NCBI RefSeq assembly: GCF_022436705.1
Contig: NZ_JAKUHT010000002.1
Location: 1 to 64,000, forward strand
Length of the DNA stretch: 64,000 nt
Source of the DNA: Nocardioides sp. CFH 31398
GTDB lineage: Bacteria > Actinomycetota > Actinomycetes > Propionibacteriales > Nocardioidaceae
Reading direction: 5' to 3'
The notes beneath the pieces were generated by a model, which was given only the letters and a program-made list of their open reading frames with translations, was not told the origin of the DNA and searched no databases. Made by a program: the position numbers and the translations under genes. The first letter of the stretch is position 1. Every line of letters begins with the position of its first letter. Below are positions 21,966-29,645 of the stretch, in pieces.

Positions 21966-23120
21966 GTGAGCACCCCCGCCGTGCCGGCCGCGCCCCCGCT
22001 GCGCCCGTGGCTCGCCGCCCTCGCGCTGCTGGTGATGGCGGGGACGGCGGGCAGCAACGCCGCCGACGGCCGCGCCCGACTGGGCCCGGCGCTGCTGCTG
22101 GCCGCGGTCGCGGTGCTGCCGGTGCTCCTCGCCGCGCGACGACCGGGACCCCCGCTCGTGGTCAACGGGCTGGCGCTGGCGGCGTACCTCGCGCTCGGGC
22201 TCGCGTCCGGGCCGGTGTTCCTGACCGTCGCGCTCACGACGTACGTCGTCGCGCGCGAGCACCGGCCCCGGGCCTGGGGCCCGTGGGCGGCCGCGGCGCT
22301 GGTGCTCGTCGGGGCCGGTGGCGTCCTCGGCGTCCTGCGGGGTGAGAGGGAGGCGGTCTCGACCGGCTGGCCCTGGCTCGCGATGGTCGCCCTGGTCGTG
22401 GCGGCCGGAGCCCTCGCGTCGCTGACCCGGGCGCGCGCGGAGGCGCGCCGGGAGCGGGCCGACCGTGCGGCCGCCGAGGAGCGGCTGCGGATGGCCCAGG
22501 ACCTCCACGACGGGGTCGGCCACGGGCTGGCCGTCGTCGCGATGCAGGCCGGGGTCGCGCTGCACGTGCTCGACCGCGACCCCGGCGCCGCACGGGCGAG
22601 CCTCGAGGCCATCCGAGACGCGAGCCGCGACTCCCTCGACCGCCTGCGCAGCGAGCTCGACCGGCTCGCGGGGGTCGAGGACGCCGCCGCCCCGCGCCGT
22701 CCGGAGCCAGGGCTCGCGGACGTCGCCGCGACCGTCGAGCGGGTGCGTCGCGGCGGCCCGGCGGTCGACCTCCGCGCGGACGCCGACGGTGTCCGGGCCG
22801 ACGTCGCGGACCTCGACGTGCCCCCGGAGGTGGGCGAGACCGCCCACCGCGTCGTCCAGGAGGCGCTCACGAACGTGCTCCGCCACTCCGGCGCCCGCCG
22901 CGTCACGGTCGTGCTGGCCACGACCTCGGCGTGGCTCACCGTCGAGGTCGCCGACGACGGCACCGGACCGGCGGCGGGCGCGGGCCGTGCGGGCCTCGGC
23001 CTGGCCGGTCTGCGGCGGCGGGTGTCCGCGCTCGGTGGCATGCTCGAGGCCGGCCCGGGGCGCTCCGGCGGCTTCCGGGTGGAGGCCAGGCTGCCGCTGG
23101 ACGGACGGGAGGGACGATGA
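21966..23120 (+). CDS. Sensor histidine kinase (HisKA_3, DesK/NarL class)
   Basis: A 384-residue kinase. Four or five membrane helices span residues 14-155 with almost no extracytoplasmic loops. A short coiled coil (ARAEARRERADRAAAEERLR) leads to the phospho-acceptor H181 in RMAQDLHDGVGHGL. The HATPase domain has an N-box HRVVQEALTNVLRHS and a G-box DDGTGPAAGAGRAGLGLAGL. It probably senses membrane state or a peptide antibiotic and controls the divergent ABC exporter, which is inference. It overlaps the regulator gene by 4 nt. Confidence 0.92.
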   Translation: MSTPAVPAAPPLRPWLAALALLVMAGTAGSNAADGRARLGPALLLAAVAVLPVLLAARRPGPPLVVNGLALAAYLALGLASGPVFLTVALTTYVVAREHRPRAWGPWAAAALVLVGAGGVLGVLRGEREAVSTGWPWLAMVALVVAAGALASLTRARAEARRERADRAAAEERLRMAQDLHDGVGHGLAVVAMQAGVALHVLDRDPGAARASLEAIRDASRDSLDRLRSELDRLAGVEDAAAPRRPEPGLADVAATVERVRRGGPAVDLRADADGVRADVADLDVPPEVGETAHRVVQEALTNVLRHSGARRVTVVLATTSAWLTVEVADDGTGPAAGAGRAGLGLAGLRRRVSALGGMLEAGPGRSGGFRVEARLPLDGREGR

Positions 23121-23797
23121 CCGAGCAGGCCGTCCCGGCGCCCGTCCGGGTCGCGGTGGTCGACGACCAGGCCCTGGTGCGCATGGGCCTGACGACCCTG
23201 CTGCGCAGCGAGCCCGGGCTCGAGCTCGTCGGGGAGGCCGCGGACGGCCGAGCCGGTCTGGCCCTCGTCCGACGCACCCGGCCGGACGTCGTCCTGTGCG
23301 ACATCCGCATGCCGGTGCTCGACGGGCTGGGGCTGCTCGAGGAGGTCGGGCGCGACCCCGACCTGGCGTCGGTGCGGGTGGTGATGCTGACGACCTTCGA
23401 GCTGGACGAGTACGTGTTCACGGCCCTCCGGCTCGGCGCCAGCGGCTTCCTGCTGAAGGACGCCGACCCCGGCCGGCTGCTGGACGCCGTCCGGGTGGTC
23501 GCCGACGGAGGCTCGCTGCTCGCGCCGACCGTGACCCGGCGGGTGATCGAGCACTTCGGGGGAACGGCGGCCGCCCCGGCAGCACGACCGCACCCCCGGA
23601 TCGGCGAGCTGACCGAGCGGGAGCGGGAGATCGCCGGCTGGGTCGCCACCGGTCGGTCGAACGCGGAGATCGCGGACGAGCTCGTCGTCAGCCCCGACAC
23701 CGTGCGGACCCACGTGAGCCGCGCGATGGTGAAGCTCGGCGCCCGCGACCGCGCGCAGCTGGTCGTGTTCGCCCTCGAGTCCGGCCTCGGCACGTGA
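23117..23797 (+). CDS. LuxR/NarL-type response regulator
   Basis: A 226-residue regulator with an N-terminal receiver. Phospho-acceptor D62 lies in VVLCDIRMP, the acidic pocket is VVDDQ (D16 and D17), and the later conserved residues are T and K in MLTTF and LLKDA. The C-terminal LuxR HTH is LTEREREIAGWVATGRSNAE followed by IADELVVSPDTVRTHVSRAM. The ATG at 23117 overlaps the kinase stop (ATGA). The natural target is the divergent ABC transporter operon. Confidence 0.93.
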   Translation: MTEQAVPAPVRVAVVDDQALVRMGLTTLLRSEPGLELVGEAADGRAGLALVRRTRPDVVLCDIRMPVLDGLGLLEEVGRDPDLASVRVVMLTTFELDEYVFTALRLGASGFLLKDADPGRLLDAVRVVADGGSLLAPTVTRRVIEHFGGTAAAPAARPHPRIGELTEREREIAGWVATGRSNAEIADELVVSPDTVRTHVSRAMVKLGARDRAQLVVFALESGLGT

Positions 23798-23876
23798 ACG
23801 GCCCCTGCTCTTGAGGGGTCAAAGCAAAGTTCTTGAGCAAAATCACAGTTTCCCGGACAGGTCCGCCCGCGCTTCC

Positions 23877-23882
23877 TAGATT
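23877..23882 (+). promoter_or_regulatory. Leaderless -10 element (TAGATT)
   Basis: TAGATT ends 7 nt before ATG 23890. The upstream 60 bp are distinctly AT-richer than the surroundings, as expected of a promoter. Confidence 0.55.
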
Positions 23883-23889
23883 CGACGTC

Positions 23890-24039
23890 ATGAGCGCGAT
23901 GCCCCAGTCGGTCCCCTCCCGGTCGGTCCCCGCCGCACTGTCGGTGGGTCAGCCGACCACGGCCATCCGCCTCGTGCAGGTCTTCGGCCTGCTCGTCGCG
24001 GCGCTGCTGGTGGGCCTGGCCCTCCTCGTCGGCGCCTGA
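23890..24039 (+). CDS. 49-residue single-pass membrane protein
   Basis: ATG 23890 gives a 49-residue protein with a polar N-terminal half (MSAMPQSVPSRSVPAALSVG) and one C-terminal helix of about 21 hydrophobic residues ending LLVGA. TAGATT 7 nt upstream supports this start over the upstream in-frame start at 23833. No function is recognised. It lies between the response regulator and a secreted peptidase gene. Confidence 0.6.
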   Translation: MSAMPQSVPSRSVPAALSVGQPTTAIRLVQVFGLLVAALLVGLALLVGA

Positions 24040-24136
24040 GCGCACCGCGGGCCCGGCGCCCGCGGCGTGCCACCACCGGCGCGAGCCGGCACGTGCCCAC
24101 GTCCGGGCACACCTCCTCCTCCCCCCGGAGCCCCCC

Positions 24137-24790
24137 GTGCTGCCACACCGTCGCGCCGTCGCGCGCCCGCTCAGCCCGTCGTCCGTCGCCGGCGCCGCCG
24201 TCGGCTCCGTCGCGAACGCGATGCTGGTCAGCTCGGCGCTGCTGTTCGCCCTGGTCTGCGTGACCGTGCTGCCCGGGGCGTCGCTGCCCGACTCCGAGCT
24301 CACCGCGGCCCGCCCGATCGAGGACTACGCCCGCTACGACGGCCAGTCCACCTGCGCGCCCGCCGCGAAGCCCGGCACGAAGGCGCTGCAGTCCTGGATG
24401 GTCCGCACCTACGGCGGCTCGAAGGGGCCGATCTCGCGGCCCTGCAACTCCGGCGGGCAGTCCGAGCACAAGGAGGGGCGCGCCCTCGACTGGACGATGG
24501 ACGCCGCCGAGGCGGCCGACAGGACCGCCGTCCGCCGCTGGCTGGACGACGTGTTCGCCGCCGACGGCCAGGGCCGACCCCACGCCAAGGCGCGGCGGAT
24601 GGGGATCATGTACATCATCTGGGACGACCGGATCTGGCGCTCCTACGACGAGTTCGCCGTCGGCCCCTACACCCCGTGCAAGCCCGTCACGGACTGCTCC
24701 AAGACCGCCCGCCACCGCGACCACGTCCACGTCTCGCTGAGCCGCGCGGGTGGTCGCGGTGACACCAGCTGGTACGCCGGACGGCTCTGA
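24137..24790 (+). CDS. Secreted M15-like peptidase (VanY / ARB-07466-like domain)
   Basis: A 217-residue protein with an N-terminal membrane segment (about residues 28-48) and an extracytoplasmic domain. SEHKEGRALDW (H111, D118) and HRDHVHVS (H198) match the zinc-binding SxHxxGxAxD and HxH pattern of D-Ala-D-Ala carboxypeptidase-like folds. Paired cysteines (C73, C103, C181, C187) suggest disulfides outside the cell. Cell-wall peptide cleavage is likely, but many relatives are uncharacterised. GTG 24137 has GGAG 7 nt upstream. Confidence 0.7.
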   Translation: MLPHRRAVARPLSPSSVAGAAVGSVANAMLVSSALLFALVCVTVLPGASLPDSELTAARPIEDYARYDGQSTCAPAAKPGTKALQSWMVRTYGGSKGPISRPCNSGGQSEHKEGRALDWTMDAAEAADRTAVRRWLDDVFAADGQGRPHAKARRMGIMYIIWDDRIWRSYDEFAVGPYTPCKPVTDCSKTARHRDHVHVSLSRAGGRGDTSWYAGRL

Positions 24791-24797
24791 CTCGGCC

Positions 24798-25340
24798 TCA
24801 GGGCGTCAGGTCGTAGCGCACCTCGCCCTGCTCCCAGCCCTCGACGGGGTCGTCCCAGCGCTGGACCCAGGTCTCGGTCTCGGTGAAGCCCAGGCGCTCC
24901 AGCACACGACGCGAGCCGGTGTTGACGGCCATGCTCGACGCCCACACCCGGACGAGGCCGAGGGTGCCGAAGGCGTGGTCGACCAGCGTGTGGCAGCCCT
25001 CGGTGGCCAGCCCCCGACCCCACACCGCGCGGGGGAGGCGGTAGCCGAGGTGCGCCACGCCGTCCTCGCCGGGGGTGACGCCGAGGCCCCACCACCCCGC
25101 GAACGTCTCGTCGGCACGCAGGAACCCGACCCAGTAGCCGAGACCGCGGGACGGGTCGGAGCGGAACCTGCGGCGCTCCGTCCACTCGTCGGCCGTCTCG
25201 GCCTCGGTGGTCGGTCGCCCGGTGAGGTAGCGCATGACCTCGGGGTCGGCGTTGAGCGCCGACAGGTGGGGCAGGTGCTCGAGCGTGGCCGGGACCAGCC
25301 GGAGCCGCTCGCTGTGCAGCTCCGGCAGGCCCACCGTCAC
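24798..25340 (-). CDS. GNAT family N-acetyltransferase, RimJ/RimL-like
   Basis: A 180-residue protein of the Acetyltransf_3 type. It starts LHSERLRLVPATLEHLPHLS, has HLGYRLPRAVWGRGLATEGC as the acetyl-CoA motif, and ends with SSMAVNTGSRRVLERLGFTE. Targets in this group range from ribosomal proteins to small molecules. The GTG start at 25340 is next to the citrate synthase stop (25342), with GGGAGG upstream, so it is probably the second gene of that operon. Confidence 0.87.
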   Translation of the reverse strand: MTVGLPELHSERLRLVPATLEHLPHLSALNADPEVMRYLTGRPTTEAETADEWTERRRFRSDPSRGLGYWVGFLRADETFAGWWGLGVTPGEDGVAHLGYRLPRAVWGRGLATEGCHTLVDHAFGTLGLVRVWASSMAVNTGSRRVLERLGFTETETWVQRWDDPVEGWEQGEVRYDLTP

Positions 25341-25341
25341 C

Positions 25342-26445
25342 TCAGTCCTCCCACCCCGCGTCCCAGCCCGGGACGTCGCCCGCGGGGCGCTCGCCGTCCC
25401 CGACGTACACGGCCGACGGGCGGATCAGTCGGCCGGTGCGCTTCTGCTCGAGGATGTGCGCGGACCAGCCGGCCGTCCGGGCGCAGGTGAACATCGACGT
25501 GAACATGGGCGCGGGCACCTCGGCGAAGTCGAGGACGATCGCCGCCCAGAACTCCACGTTCGTCTCCAGCACGCGGTCGGGACGCCGCTCGCGGAGCTCG
25601 GCCAGCGCGGCCTTCTCGAGCGCCTCGGCGACCTCGTAGCGGGGGGCGCCGAGCTCGCGCGCCGTGCGACGGAGCACGCGGGCGCGCGGGTCCTCGGCAC
25701 GGTAGACGCGGTGGCCGAAGCCCATGAGGCGCTCACCGCGGTCGAGCAGGCCCTTGACGTACGCCGACGCGTCGCCCGAGGACTCGACGTCGCTGATCAT
25801 CCCGAGCACCCGGGACGGCGCGCCGCCGTGCAGCGGACCCGACATCGCGCCGATCGCGCCGGAGAACGCCGCGCCGACGTCCGCGCCGGTCGAGGTGATG
25901 ACCCGCGCGGTGAAGGTGGAGGCGTTCATGCCGTGCTCGGCGGCGGACGACCAGTACGCGTCGATCGCCTTGACGTGGGCGGGGTCGGCCTCGCCCTTCC
26001 AGCGGATCAGGAACTTCTCGGCCAGGGTCCGGCCCTCGTCGACCTCGGCCTGGGGCACCACGGGCTGGTGCAGGCCGCGGGCCGACTGCGCGGCGTACGA
26101 CAGCACCATGACGGCGACGCGGGAGAGGTCCTCGCGGGCCTGCTCGTCGCTGATGTCGTAGGTCTGGCGGAAGCCGAAGGCCGGCGCCAGCATCGCGATC
26201 GCAGCCTGGACGTCGACGCGGACGTCGCCGGTGTGGACCGGGATGTTGTACGCCTCGGCGGGCGGCAGCCCGGGGTCGTAGCGACCGTCGATGAGCAGGC
26301 CCCAGACCTTCTCGAAGGGGACCCGCCCCACCAGCTCCTCGATGTCGACGCCGCGGTAGCGCAGCGCCCCTCCCTCGCGGTCCGGCTCGGCGATCTCGGT
26401 CTCGAAGGCGACCACGCCCTCGAGCCCGTGGTGGACCTCGGTCAT
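25342..26445 (-). CDS. Citrate synthase 2
   Basis: A 367-residue citrate synthase of the short, dimeric, Gram-positive/actinobacterial kind, condensing oxaloacetate and acetyl-CoA. Signature segments are LRYRGVDIEEL, EHGMNASTFTARVI with the catalytic His, GPLHGGAPSRV, the family pattern GFGHRVYRAEDPRA, and the catalytic Asp near NVEFWAAIVLDFAEVP. Actinobacteria usually have a second, longer GltA elsewhere, hence the number. An SD-like AAGGGAG precedes ATG 26445. Confidence 0.93.
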   Translation of the reverse strand: MTEVHHGLEGVVAFETEIAEPDREGGALRYRGVDIEELVGRVPFEKVWGLLIDGRYDPGLPPAEAYNIPVHTGDVRVDVQAAIAMLAPAFGFRQTYDISDEQAREDLSRVAVMVLSYAAQSARGLHQPVVPQAEVDEGRTLAEKFLIRWKGEADPAHVKAIDAYWSSAAEHGMNASTFTARVITSTGADVGAAFSGAIGAMSGPLHGGAPSRVLGMISDVESSGDASAYVKGLLDRGERLMGFGHRVYRAEDPRARVLRRTARELGAPRYEVAEALEKAALAELRERRPDRVLETNVEFWAAIVLDFAEVPAPMFTSMFTCARTAGWSAHILEQKRTGRLIRPSAVYVGDGERPAGDVPGWDAGWED

Positions 26446-26565
26446 CTGTGCTCCCTTCGCACCCGGCTCCGGTGCCGGGTCTGCCGTGCGCAGCCTGCCT
26501 CACCCGGGCCCGCTCGCGCGAGGGATCCGCGACAGTGGTGCGAGGTCGGACCGCGGGGGCGCCGG

Positions 26566-26571
26566 TAGGTT
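26566..26571 (+). promoter_or_regulatory. Leaderless -10 element (TAGGTT) of pdxH
   Basis: TAGGTT ends 6 nt before GTG 26578; no Shine-Dalgarno sequence is present. Confidence 0.55.
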
Positions 26572-26577
26572 CGGGGC

Positions 26578-27252
26578 GTGACCCAGCCCCACCTCGGCGA
26601 CCTCGGCGACGTCGCCGCCATGCGCGAGGAGTACGCCGCGAGCGGGCTCGACGAGTCCGACCTCGCCGGCGACCCGTTCACGATGTTCGACCGCTGGTTC
26701 GCCGAGGCCCGCGACGCGGGCCTCCACGAGCCCAACGCGATGGTCGTCGCGACCGTCTCGGCCGAGGGCCGCCCCGCCGCGCGGACGGTGCTGCTCAAGG
26801 GCGTCGACACCCTCGGGTTCCGCTTCTACACCAACACGTCGTCGCGCAAGGGGACCGACCTCGCCGCCGTCCCCGCCTGCTCGCTGCTGTTCCCCTGGCA
26901 CCCGCTCGAGCGGCAGGTCCGCGTCGACGGCGTGGCCGAGCCGCTGCACCGCGACGAGGTGGCGGCGTACTTTGCCTCCCGGCCGCGCGGCTCCCGGCTC
27001 GGCGCCTGGGCGTCGGACCAGTCGCGCCCGGTCGGCTCGCGCGCGGAGATCGAGCAGGCGTGGGCCGACGCCGAGGCGCGCTTCGAGGGCGTCGAGGACG
27101 TCCCCGTCCCGCCGGACTGGGGCGGCTACCTCGTCCGCCCGTGGCGCCTGGAGTTCTGGCAGGGCCGCCGCAACCGCCTCCACGACCGCCTCGTCTACGA
27201 GCGTGACCACGTCGAGGCCACCGAGTGGCGCGTCGTCCGCCTGAACCCCTAG
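26578..27252 (+). CDS. pdxH: Pyridoxamine 5'-phosphate oxidase
   Basis: A 224-residue FMN enzyme oxidising pyridoxamine or pyridoxine 5'-phosphate to PLP. Diagnostic stretches are PNAMVVATVSAEGRPAARTV, LLKGVDTLGFRFYTN, LLFPWHPLERQVRVDG, SRPRGSRLGAWASDQS, and the C-terminal signature VRPWRLEFWQGRRNRLHDRL. Length is standard. The gene is divergent from citrate synthase. Confidence 0.96.
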   Translation: MTQPHLGDLGDVAAMREEYAASGLDESDLAGDPFTMFDRWFAEARDAGLHEPNAMVVATVSAEGRPAARTVLLKGVDTLGFRFYTNTSSRKGTDLAAVPACSLLFPWHPLERQVRVDGVAEPLHRDEVAAYFASRPRGSRLGAWASDQSRPVGSRAEIEQAWADAEARFEGVEDVPVPPDWGGYLVRPWRLEFWQGRRNRLHDRLVYERDHVEATEWRVVRLNP

Positions 27253-27318
27253 CCGCCACGGTCTCGACCCGCGGTCGCGACCTCGCAGGCTCGACCACCT
27301 CAGCCGGCCGATAACCGC

Positions 27319-27347
27319 TTGTGAGCACGCGGGCGCCGACCTACGGT
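27319..27347 (+). promoter_or_regulatory. Sigma-70-type promoter of the sORF/RNA unit
   Basis: The -35 TTGTGA (27319-27324) and -10 TACGGT (27342-27347) are separated by exactly 17 bp. Transcription would start near 27354, leaving about 26 nt of leader that contains a strong ribosome binding site. Confidence 0.6.
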
Positions 27348-27360
27348 GGAGGTACACGGG

Positions 27361-27371
27361 AAAGGAGGTGG
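27361..27371 (+). promoter_or_regulatory. Extended Shine-Dalgarno AAAGGAGGTGG
   Basis: AAAGGAGGTGG is nearly a full complement of the 16S rRNA 3' end. It lies 8 nt before ATG 27380 (11 nt measured from GGAGG). It is the strongest SD in the window, yet the ORF it serves has only 12 codons. Confidence 0.75.
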
Positions 27372-27379
27372 TCCGACAG

Positions 27380-27418
27380 ATGAGTTCTGACAGGACACGT
27401 GAGGTGGCTGCTCGCTAG
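27380..27418 (+). CDS. 12-residue small ORF MSSDRTREVAAR
   Basis: ATG 27380 to TAG 27418 encodes MSSDRTREVAAR. A promoter with 17-bp spacing and an extended SD precede it, and a strongly structured region follows the stop by 5 nt. I have the impression of similar small ORFs in other actinobacteria, but cannot confirm this here. It could be a leader peptide whose translation sets the folding of the RNA behind it, or simply a ribosome-protected 5' end. Confidence 0.6.
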   Translation: MSSDRTREVAAR

Positions 27419-27423
27419 CAGCT

Positions 27424-27587
27424 CCACCCAGCGCGGGCCCCGCGGGTGGGACAGACCCCACCGCGACCCGCTGCCAGCGGTGTAGCAGCGGCTGGCACTA
27501 CCGGGCAGTCACCCGGCCCCCAGGCGCTCCGGCACGTCCGACCGGAGTCCCTCGACGATCCGATCGAGGGGACCACGCCTGGGGGCC
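27424..27587 (+). ncRNA. Structured RNA region with three-way junction downstream of the sORF
   Basis: Segment GGGTGGG (27444-27450) can pair either with CCACCC (27424-27429) or with CCCACC (27457-27462), so two hairpins exclude each other. Next come TGCCAGC/GCTGGCA (27472-27478, 27491-27497) and CCGGG/CCCGG (27501-27505, 27512-27516). The end is a three-way junction: a 12-bp closing stem (27515-27526 with 27576-27587) encloses two hairpins, CTCCGG/CCGGAG (27527-27532, 27542-27547) and CCCTCGA/TCGAGGG (27549-27555, 27564-27570). Both hairpin loops end in TCCGA. No gene follows on this strand. Confidence 0.6.
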
Positions 27588-27607
27588 GTTCCCGTCTCCG
27601 GGCCGGC

Positions 27608-29224
27608 TCAGCCGGCGCGCACCCAGGTCGCCGTGTCCGCGGCGCCTGGCACGGGTCCGGAGCAGGCGAGCACCTCGCCGCTGGGCGGCTCGACCGCCGA
27701 CTCGCCGCAGTTGAGCTGGCACACCAGGTCGCCGCGTCGCAGCACCAGGACGTCGCCGTCGACCTCGACGGTCACCTCGCGCGGCACGCCCGGCAGCACC
27801 TCGCGCCGCGCGGCCAGGGCGCGACGGTAGAAGGCCAGCGTCGAGTCGTCGTCTGCCTGCTGGACGGCGACCGACAGCGACGCCCACTCCGCGGGCTGCG
27901 GCAGCCACGGCTGGCTGCCCGCCGGGGCCGGCCCGAAGCCGTACGGCGGCTCGTCGCCCTCCCACGGCAGGGGCACGCGGCAGCCGTCCCGGCCGACCTC
28001 GCCGGTGCGGAACCACGAGGGGTCCGTGCGGTGCTCGGGGGCGACGTCCGCCTCGGGCAGGCCGAGCTCCTCGCCCTGGTAGAGGTACGCCGACCCGGGC
28101 AGCGCGAGCATCGTCAGCGTCGCGGCCCGCGCGCGGGCCAGGCCCCGCTCGGGCGTCGCGCCCGCGGCGTACCGCGTGGGGTGGCGGACGACGTCGTGGT
28201 TCGACAGCACCCAGGTCGCGGACGCGTCGACCCGCCCGACGGCCTCGAGGGTGTCGGCCACGACGCCCGCGAAGGCGGACGCCGACCAGGGCGCGAGCAG
28301 CCAGGCGAAGTTGAACGCCTGCTGGAACTCGTCGGCGCGCACGTAGCGCGACATCGACTCCGCGTCCGGCGTCCAGGCCTCGGCGACCATCATCCGCTCG
28401 GCCCCCTGCGCGGAGTACGCCGCCAGCACGTCGTGCCAGCGCCGGTAGACCTCGTGGACGCCGGGCTGGTCCCACATCGGCTCGTCGGCGCGGTCGCGGG
28501 CGACCATCGAGTCGTCACGGCCCGGCGGCGGCAGGTCCGGGTCGTCGTGGTCCGGCAGCCCGGGCGCCTTGACGAGCCCGTGCGCGACGTCGACGCGGAA
28601 CCCGTCGACCCCACGGTCGAGCCAGAACCGCAGGACGTCGACGAACATGTCGCCGACCTCCGGGTGCTGCCAGTCGAGGTCGGGCTGGGTGGAGTCGAAG
28701 AGGTGCAGGTACCACTCCGGATCCTCCGAGCCGTCGTCCACGCGGGTCCACGCGGAGCCACCGAAGACCGAGCGCCAGTTGTTCGGCGGCTCGGGGCTCG
28801 GTGGGCGGAAGTGGTAGCGGGCGCGCTCCGGCGAGCCGGGACCGGCCTCGACGGCGGCGCGGAACCACGCGTGCTCGGACGAGGTGTGGTTCGGGACCAG
28901 GTCGACGATGACCCGCAGGCCGAGGCCGTGGGCGGCCTCGACCAGGCGCTCGGCGTCCCCGAGGTCGCCGAACAGCGGGTCGACGTCGCGGTAGTCGGCG
29001 ACGTCGTAGCCGTGGTCGTGCTGCGGCGAGCGGTAGAACGGCGTCAACCAGACCGCGTCGACGCCGAGGTCGGCGAGGTGGGGGAGCCGGGCGGTGATGC
29101 CCGGCAGGTCGCCCACGCCGTCGCCGTCGGCGTCGGCGAAGCTCCGGACGTAGACCTGGTAGACGGTCGCGTCCCGCCACCAGGGTCCGTCGGCGGACCC
29201 GTTTTTGGATCGATCCAAAACCAT
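27608..29224 (-). CDS. Glycoside hydrolase family 13 alpha-glucosidase
   Basis: A 538-residue GH13 enzyme from ATG 29224. It starts PWWRDATVYQVYVRSFADAD, has DLVPNHTSSEH (region I), nucleophile D212 in GFRVDVAHG (region II), acid/base E282 in MVAEAWT (region III) and D344 in SNHD (region IV). It lacks a signal peptide, so it acts on imported oligosaccharides. Upstream in-frame starts up to 29371 encode an Arg/Pro-rich extension and are rejected. An 18-bp LacI-type palindrome covers codons 2-8, implying sugar-responsive repression. Confidence 0.92.
   Translation of the reverse strand: MVLDRSKNGSADGPWWRDATVYQVYVRSFADADGDGVGDLPGITARLPHLADLGVDAVWLTPFYRSPQHDHGYDVADYRDVDPLFGDLGDAERLVEAAHGLGLRVIVDLVPNHTSSEHAWFRAAVEAGPGSPERARYHFRPPSPEPPNNWRSVFGGSAWTRVDDGSEDPEWYLHLFDSTQPDLDWQHPEVGDMFVDVLRFWLDRGVDGFRVDVAHGLVKAPGLPDHDDPDLPPPGRDDSMVARDRADEPMWDQPGVHEVYRRWHDVLAAYSAQGAERMMVAEAWTPDAESMSRYVRADEFQQAFNFAWLLAPWSASAFAGVVADTLEAVGRVDASATWVLSNHDVVRHPTRYAAGATPERGLARARAATLTMLALPGSAYLYQGEELGLPEADVAPEHRTDPSWFRTGEVGRDGCRVPLPWEGDEPPYGFGPAPAGSQPWLPQPAEWASLSVAVQQADDDSTLAFYRRALAARREVLPGVPREVTVEVDGDVLVLRRGDLVCQLNCGESAVEPPSGEVLACSGPVPGAADTATWVRAG
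29203..29220. promoter_or_regulatory. 18-bp palindromic operator at the alpha-glucosidase start
   Basis: TTTTGGATCGATCCAAAA is a perfect palindrome with a central CG, the form typical of LacI/GalR-family operators. It begins 5 nt inside the glucosidase gene. With a leaderless transcript (CAGACT ends 7 nt before ATG) it would cover +5 to +22. No LacI gene lies in the window. Confidence 0.65.
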
Positions 29225-29289
29225 GGCGTCGAGTCTGTCACGGAGGGTGACGGCCTGGTTCGTCGTGGTCGGCCGTGGTGTGCTCCGAC

Positions 29290-29645
29290 ATGCCCCAGCG
29301 CGCCGGCTCCCCGCCTGGTCCTCGTGACCGGGGCCGCGGTGGTCCTGGCCGGGACCGCCCTCGTCGGCCACGGGCTCGCGACCGACGACCGGGCCGGCGA
29401 GCGGGCCACCGAGCGGCTACGTCGAGCGGTGGGGCGGTCGCCGGGAGGCCTCGCGTCCCGGCACGTGGGCCCGTTTCGCGGTGGTCGACGAGGGCGACCG
29501 CACCGTCGAGGTGGTCCACCTCGAGAGGTGGCCCCACGGCAGCTGGTCGGTCGGGGGCGGCCAGGGCTGCCGGCAGGGGACCGGCGCCTGGCGGGCCCGC
29601 CTCAGGCGCTCGCCGCCCAGCCGAACGACTCGGCGTCGACCGTGA
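29290..29645 (+). pseudogene. Probable frameshifted small membrane-anchored protein
   Basis: One frame, from about 29303, reads as a membrane segment (APRLVLVTGAAVVLAGTALV) followed by ATDDRAGERAT. The next frame, from about 29412, reads as a plausible extracytoplasmic domain (YVERWGGRREASRPGTWARF, then VVDEGDRTVEVVHLERWP) and stops at 29645. Neither half has a complete ORF with a start codon. Joining them needs one frameshift near 29411-29420. It may be a decayed gene or a sequencing error. Confidence 0.35.

Noticed and set aside
23890..24039. Starting the 49-residue protein at 23833
   Set aside because: The upstream start has no promoter or SD support, and the extension is polar and unlike the rest. 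TAGATT 7 nt before ATG 23890 fits the local rule.
27262..27305. Possible degenerate copy of the 17.9-kb palindromic repeat after pdxH
   Set aside because: Only short pieces such as CTCGACCACCTCA match; the nested arms are missing.
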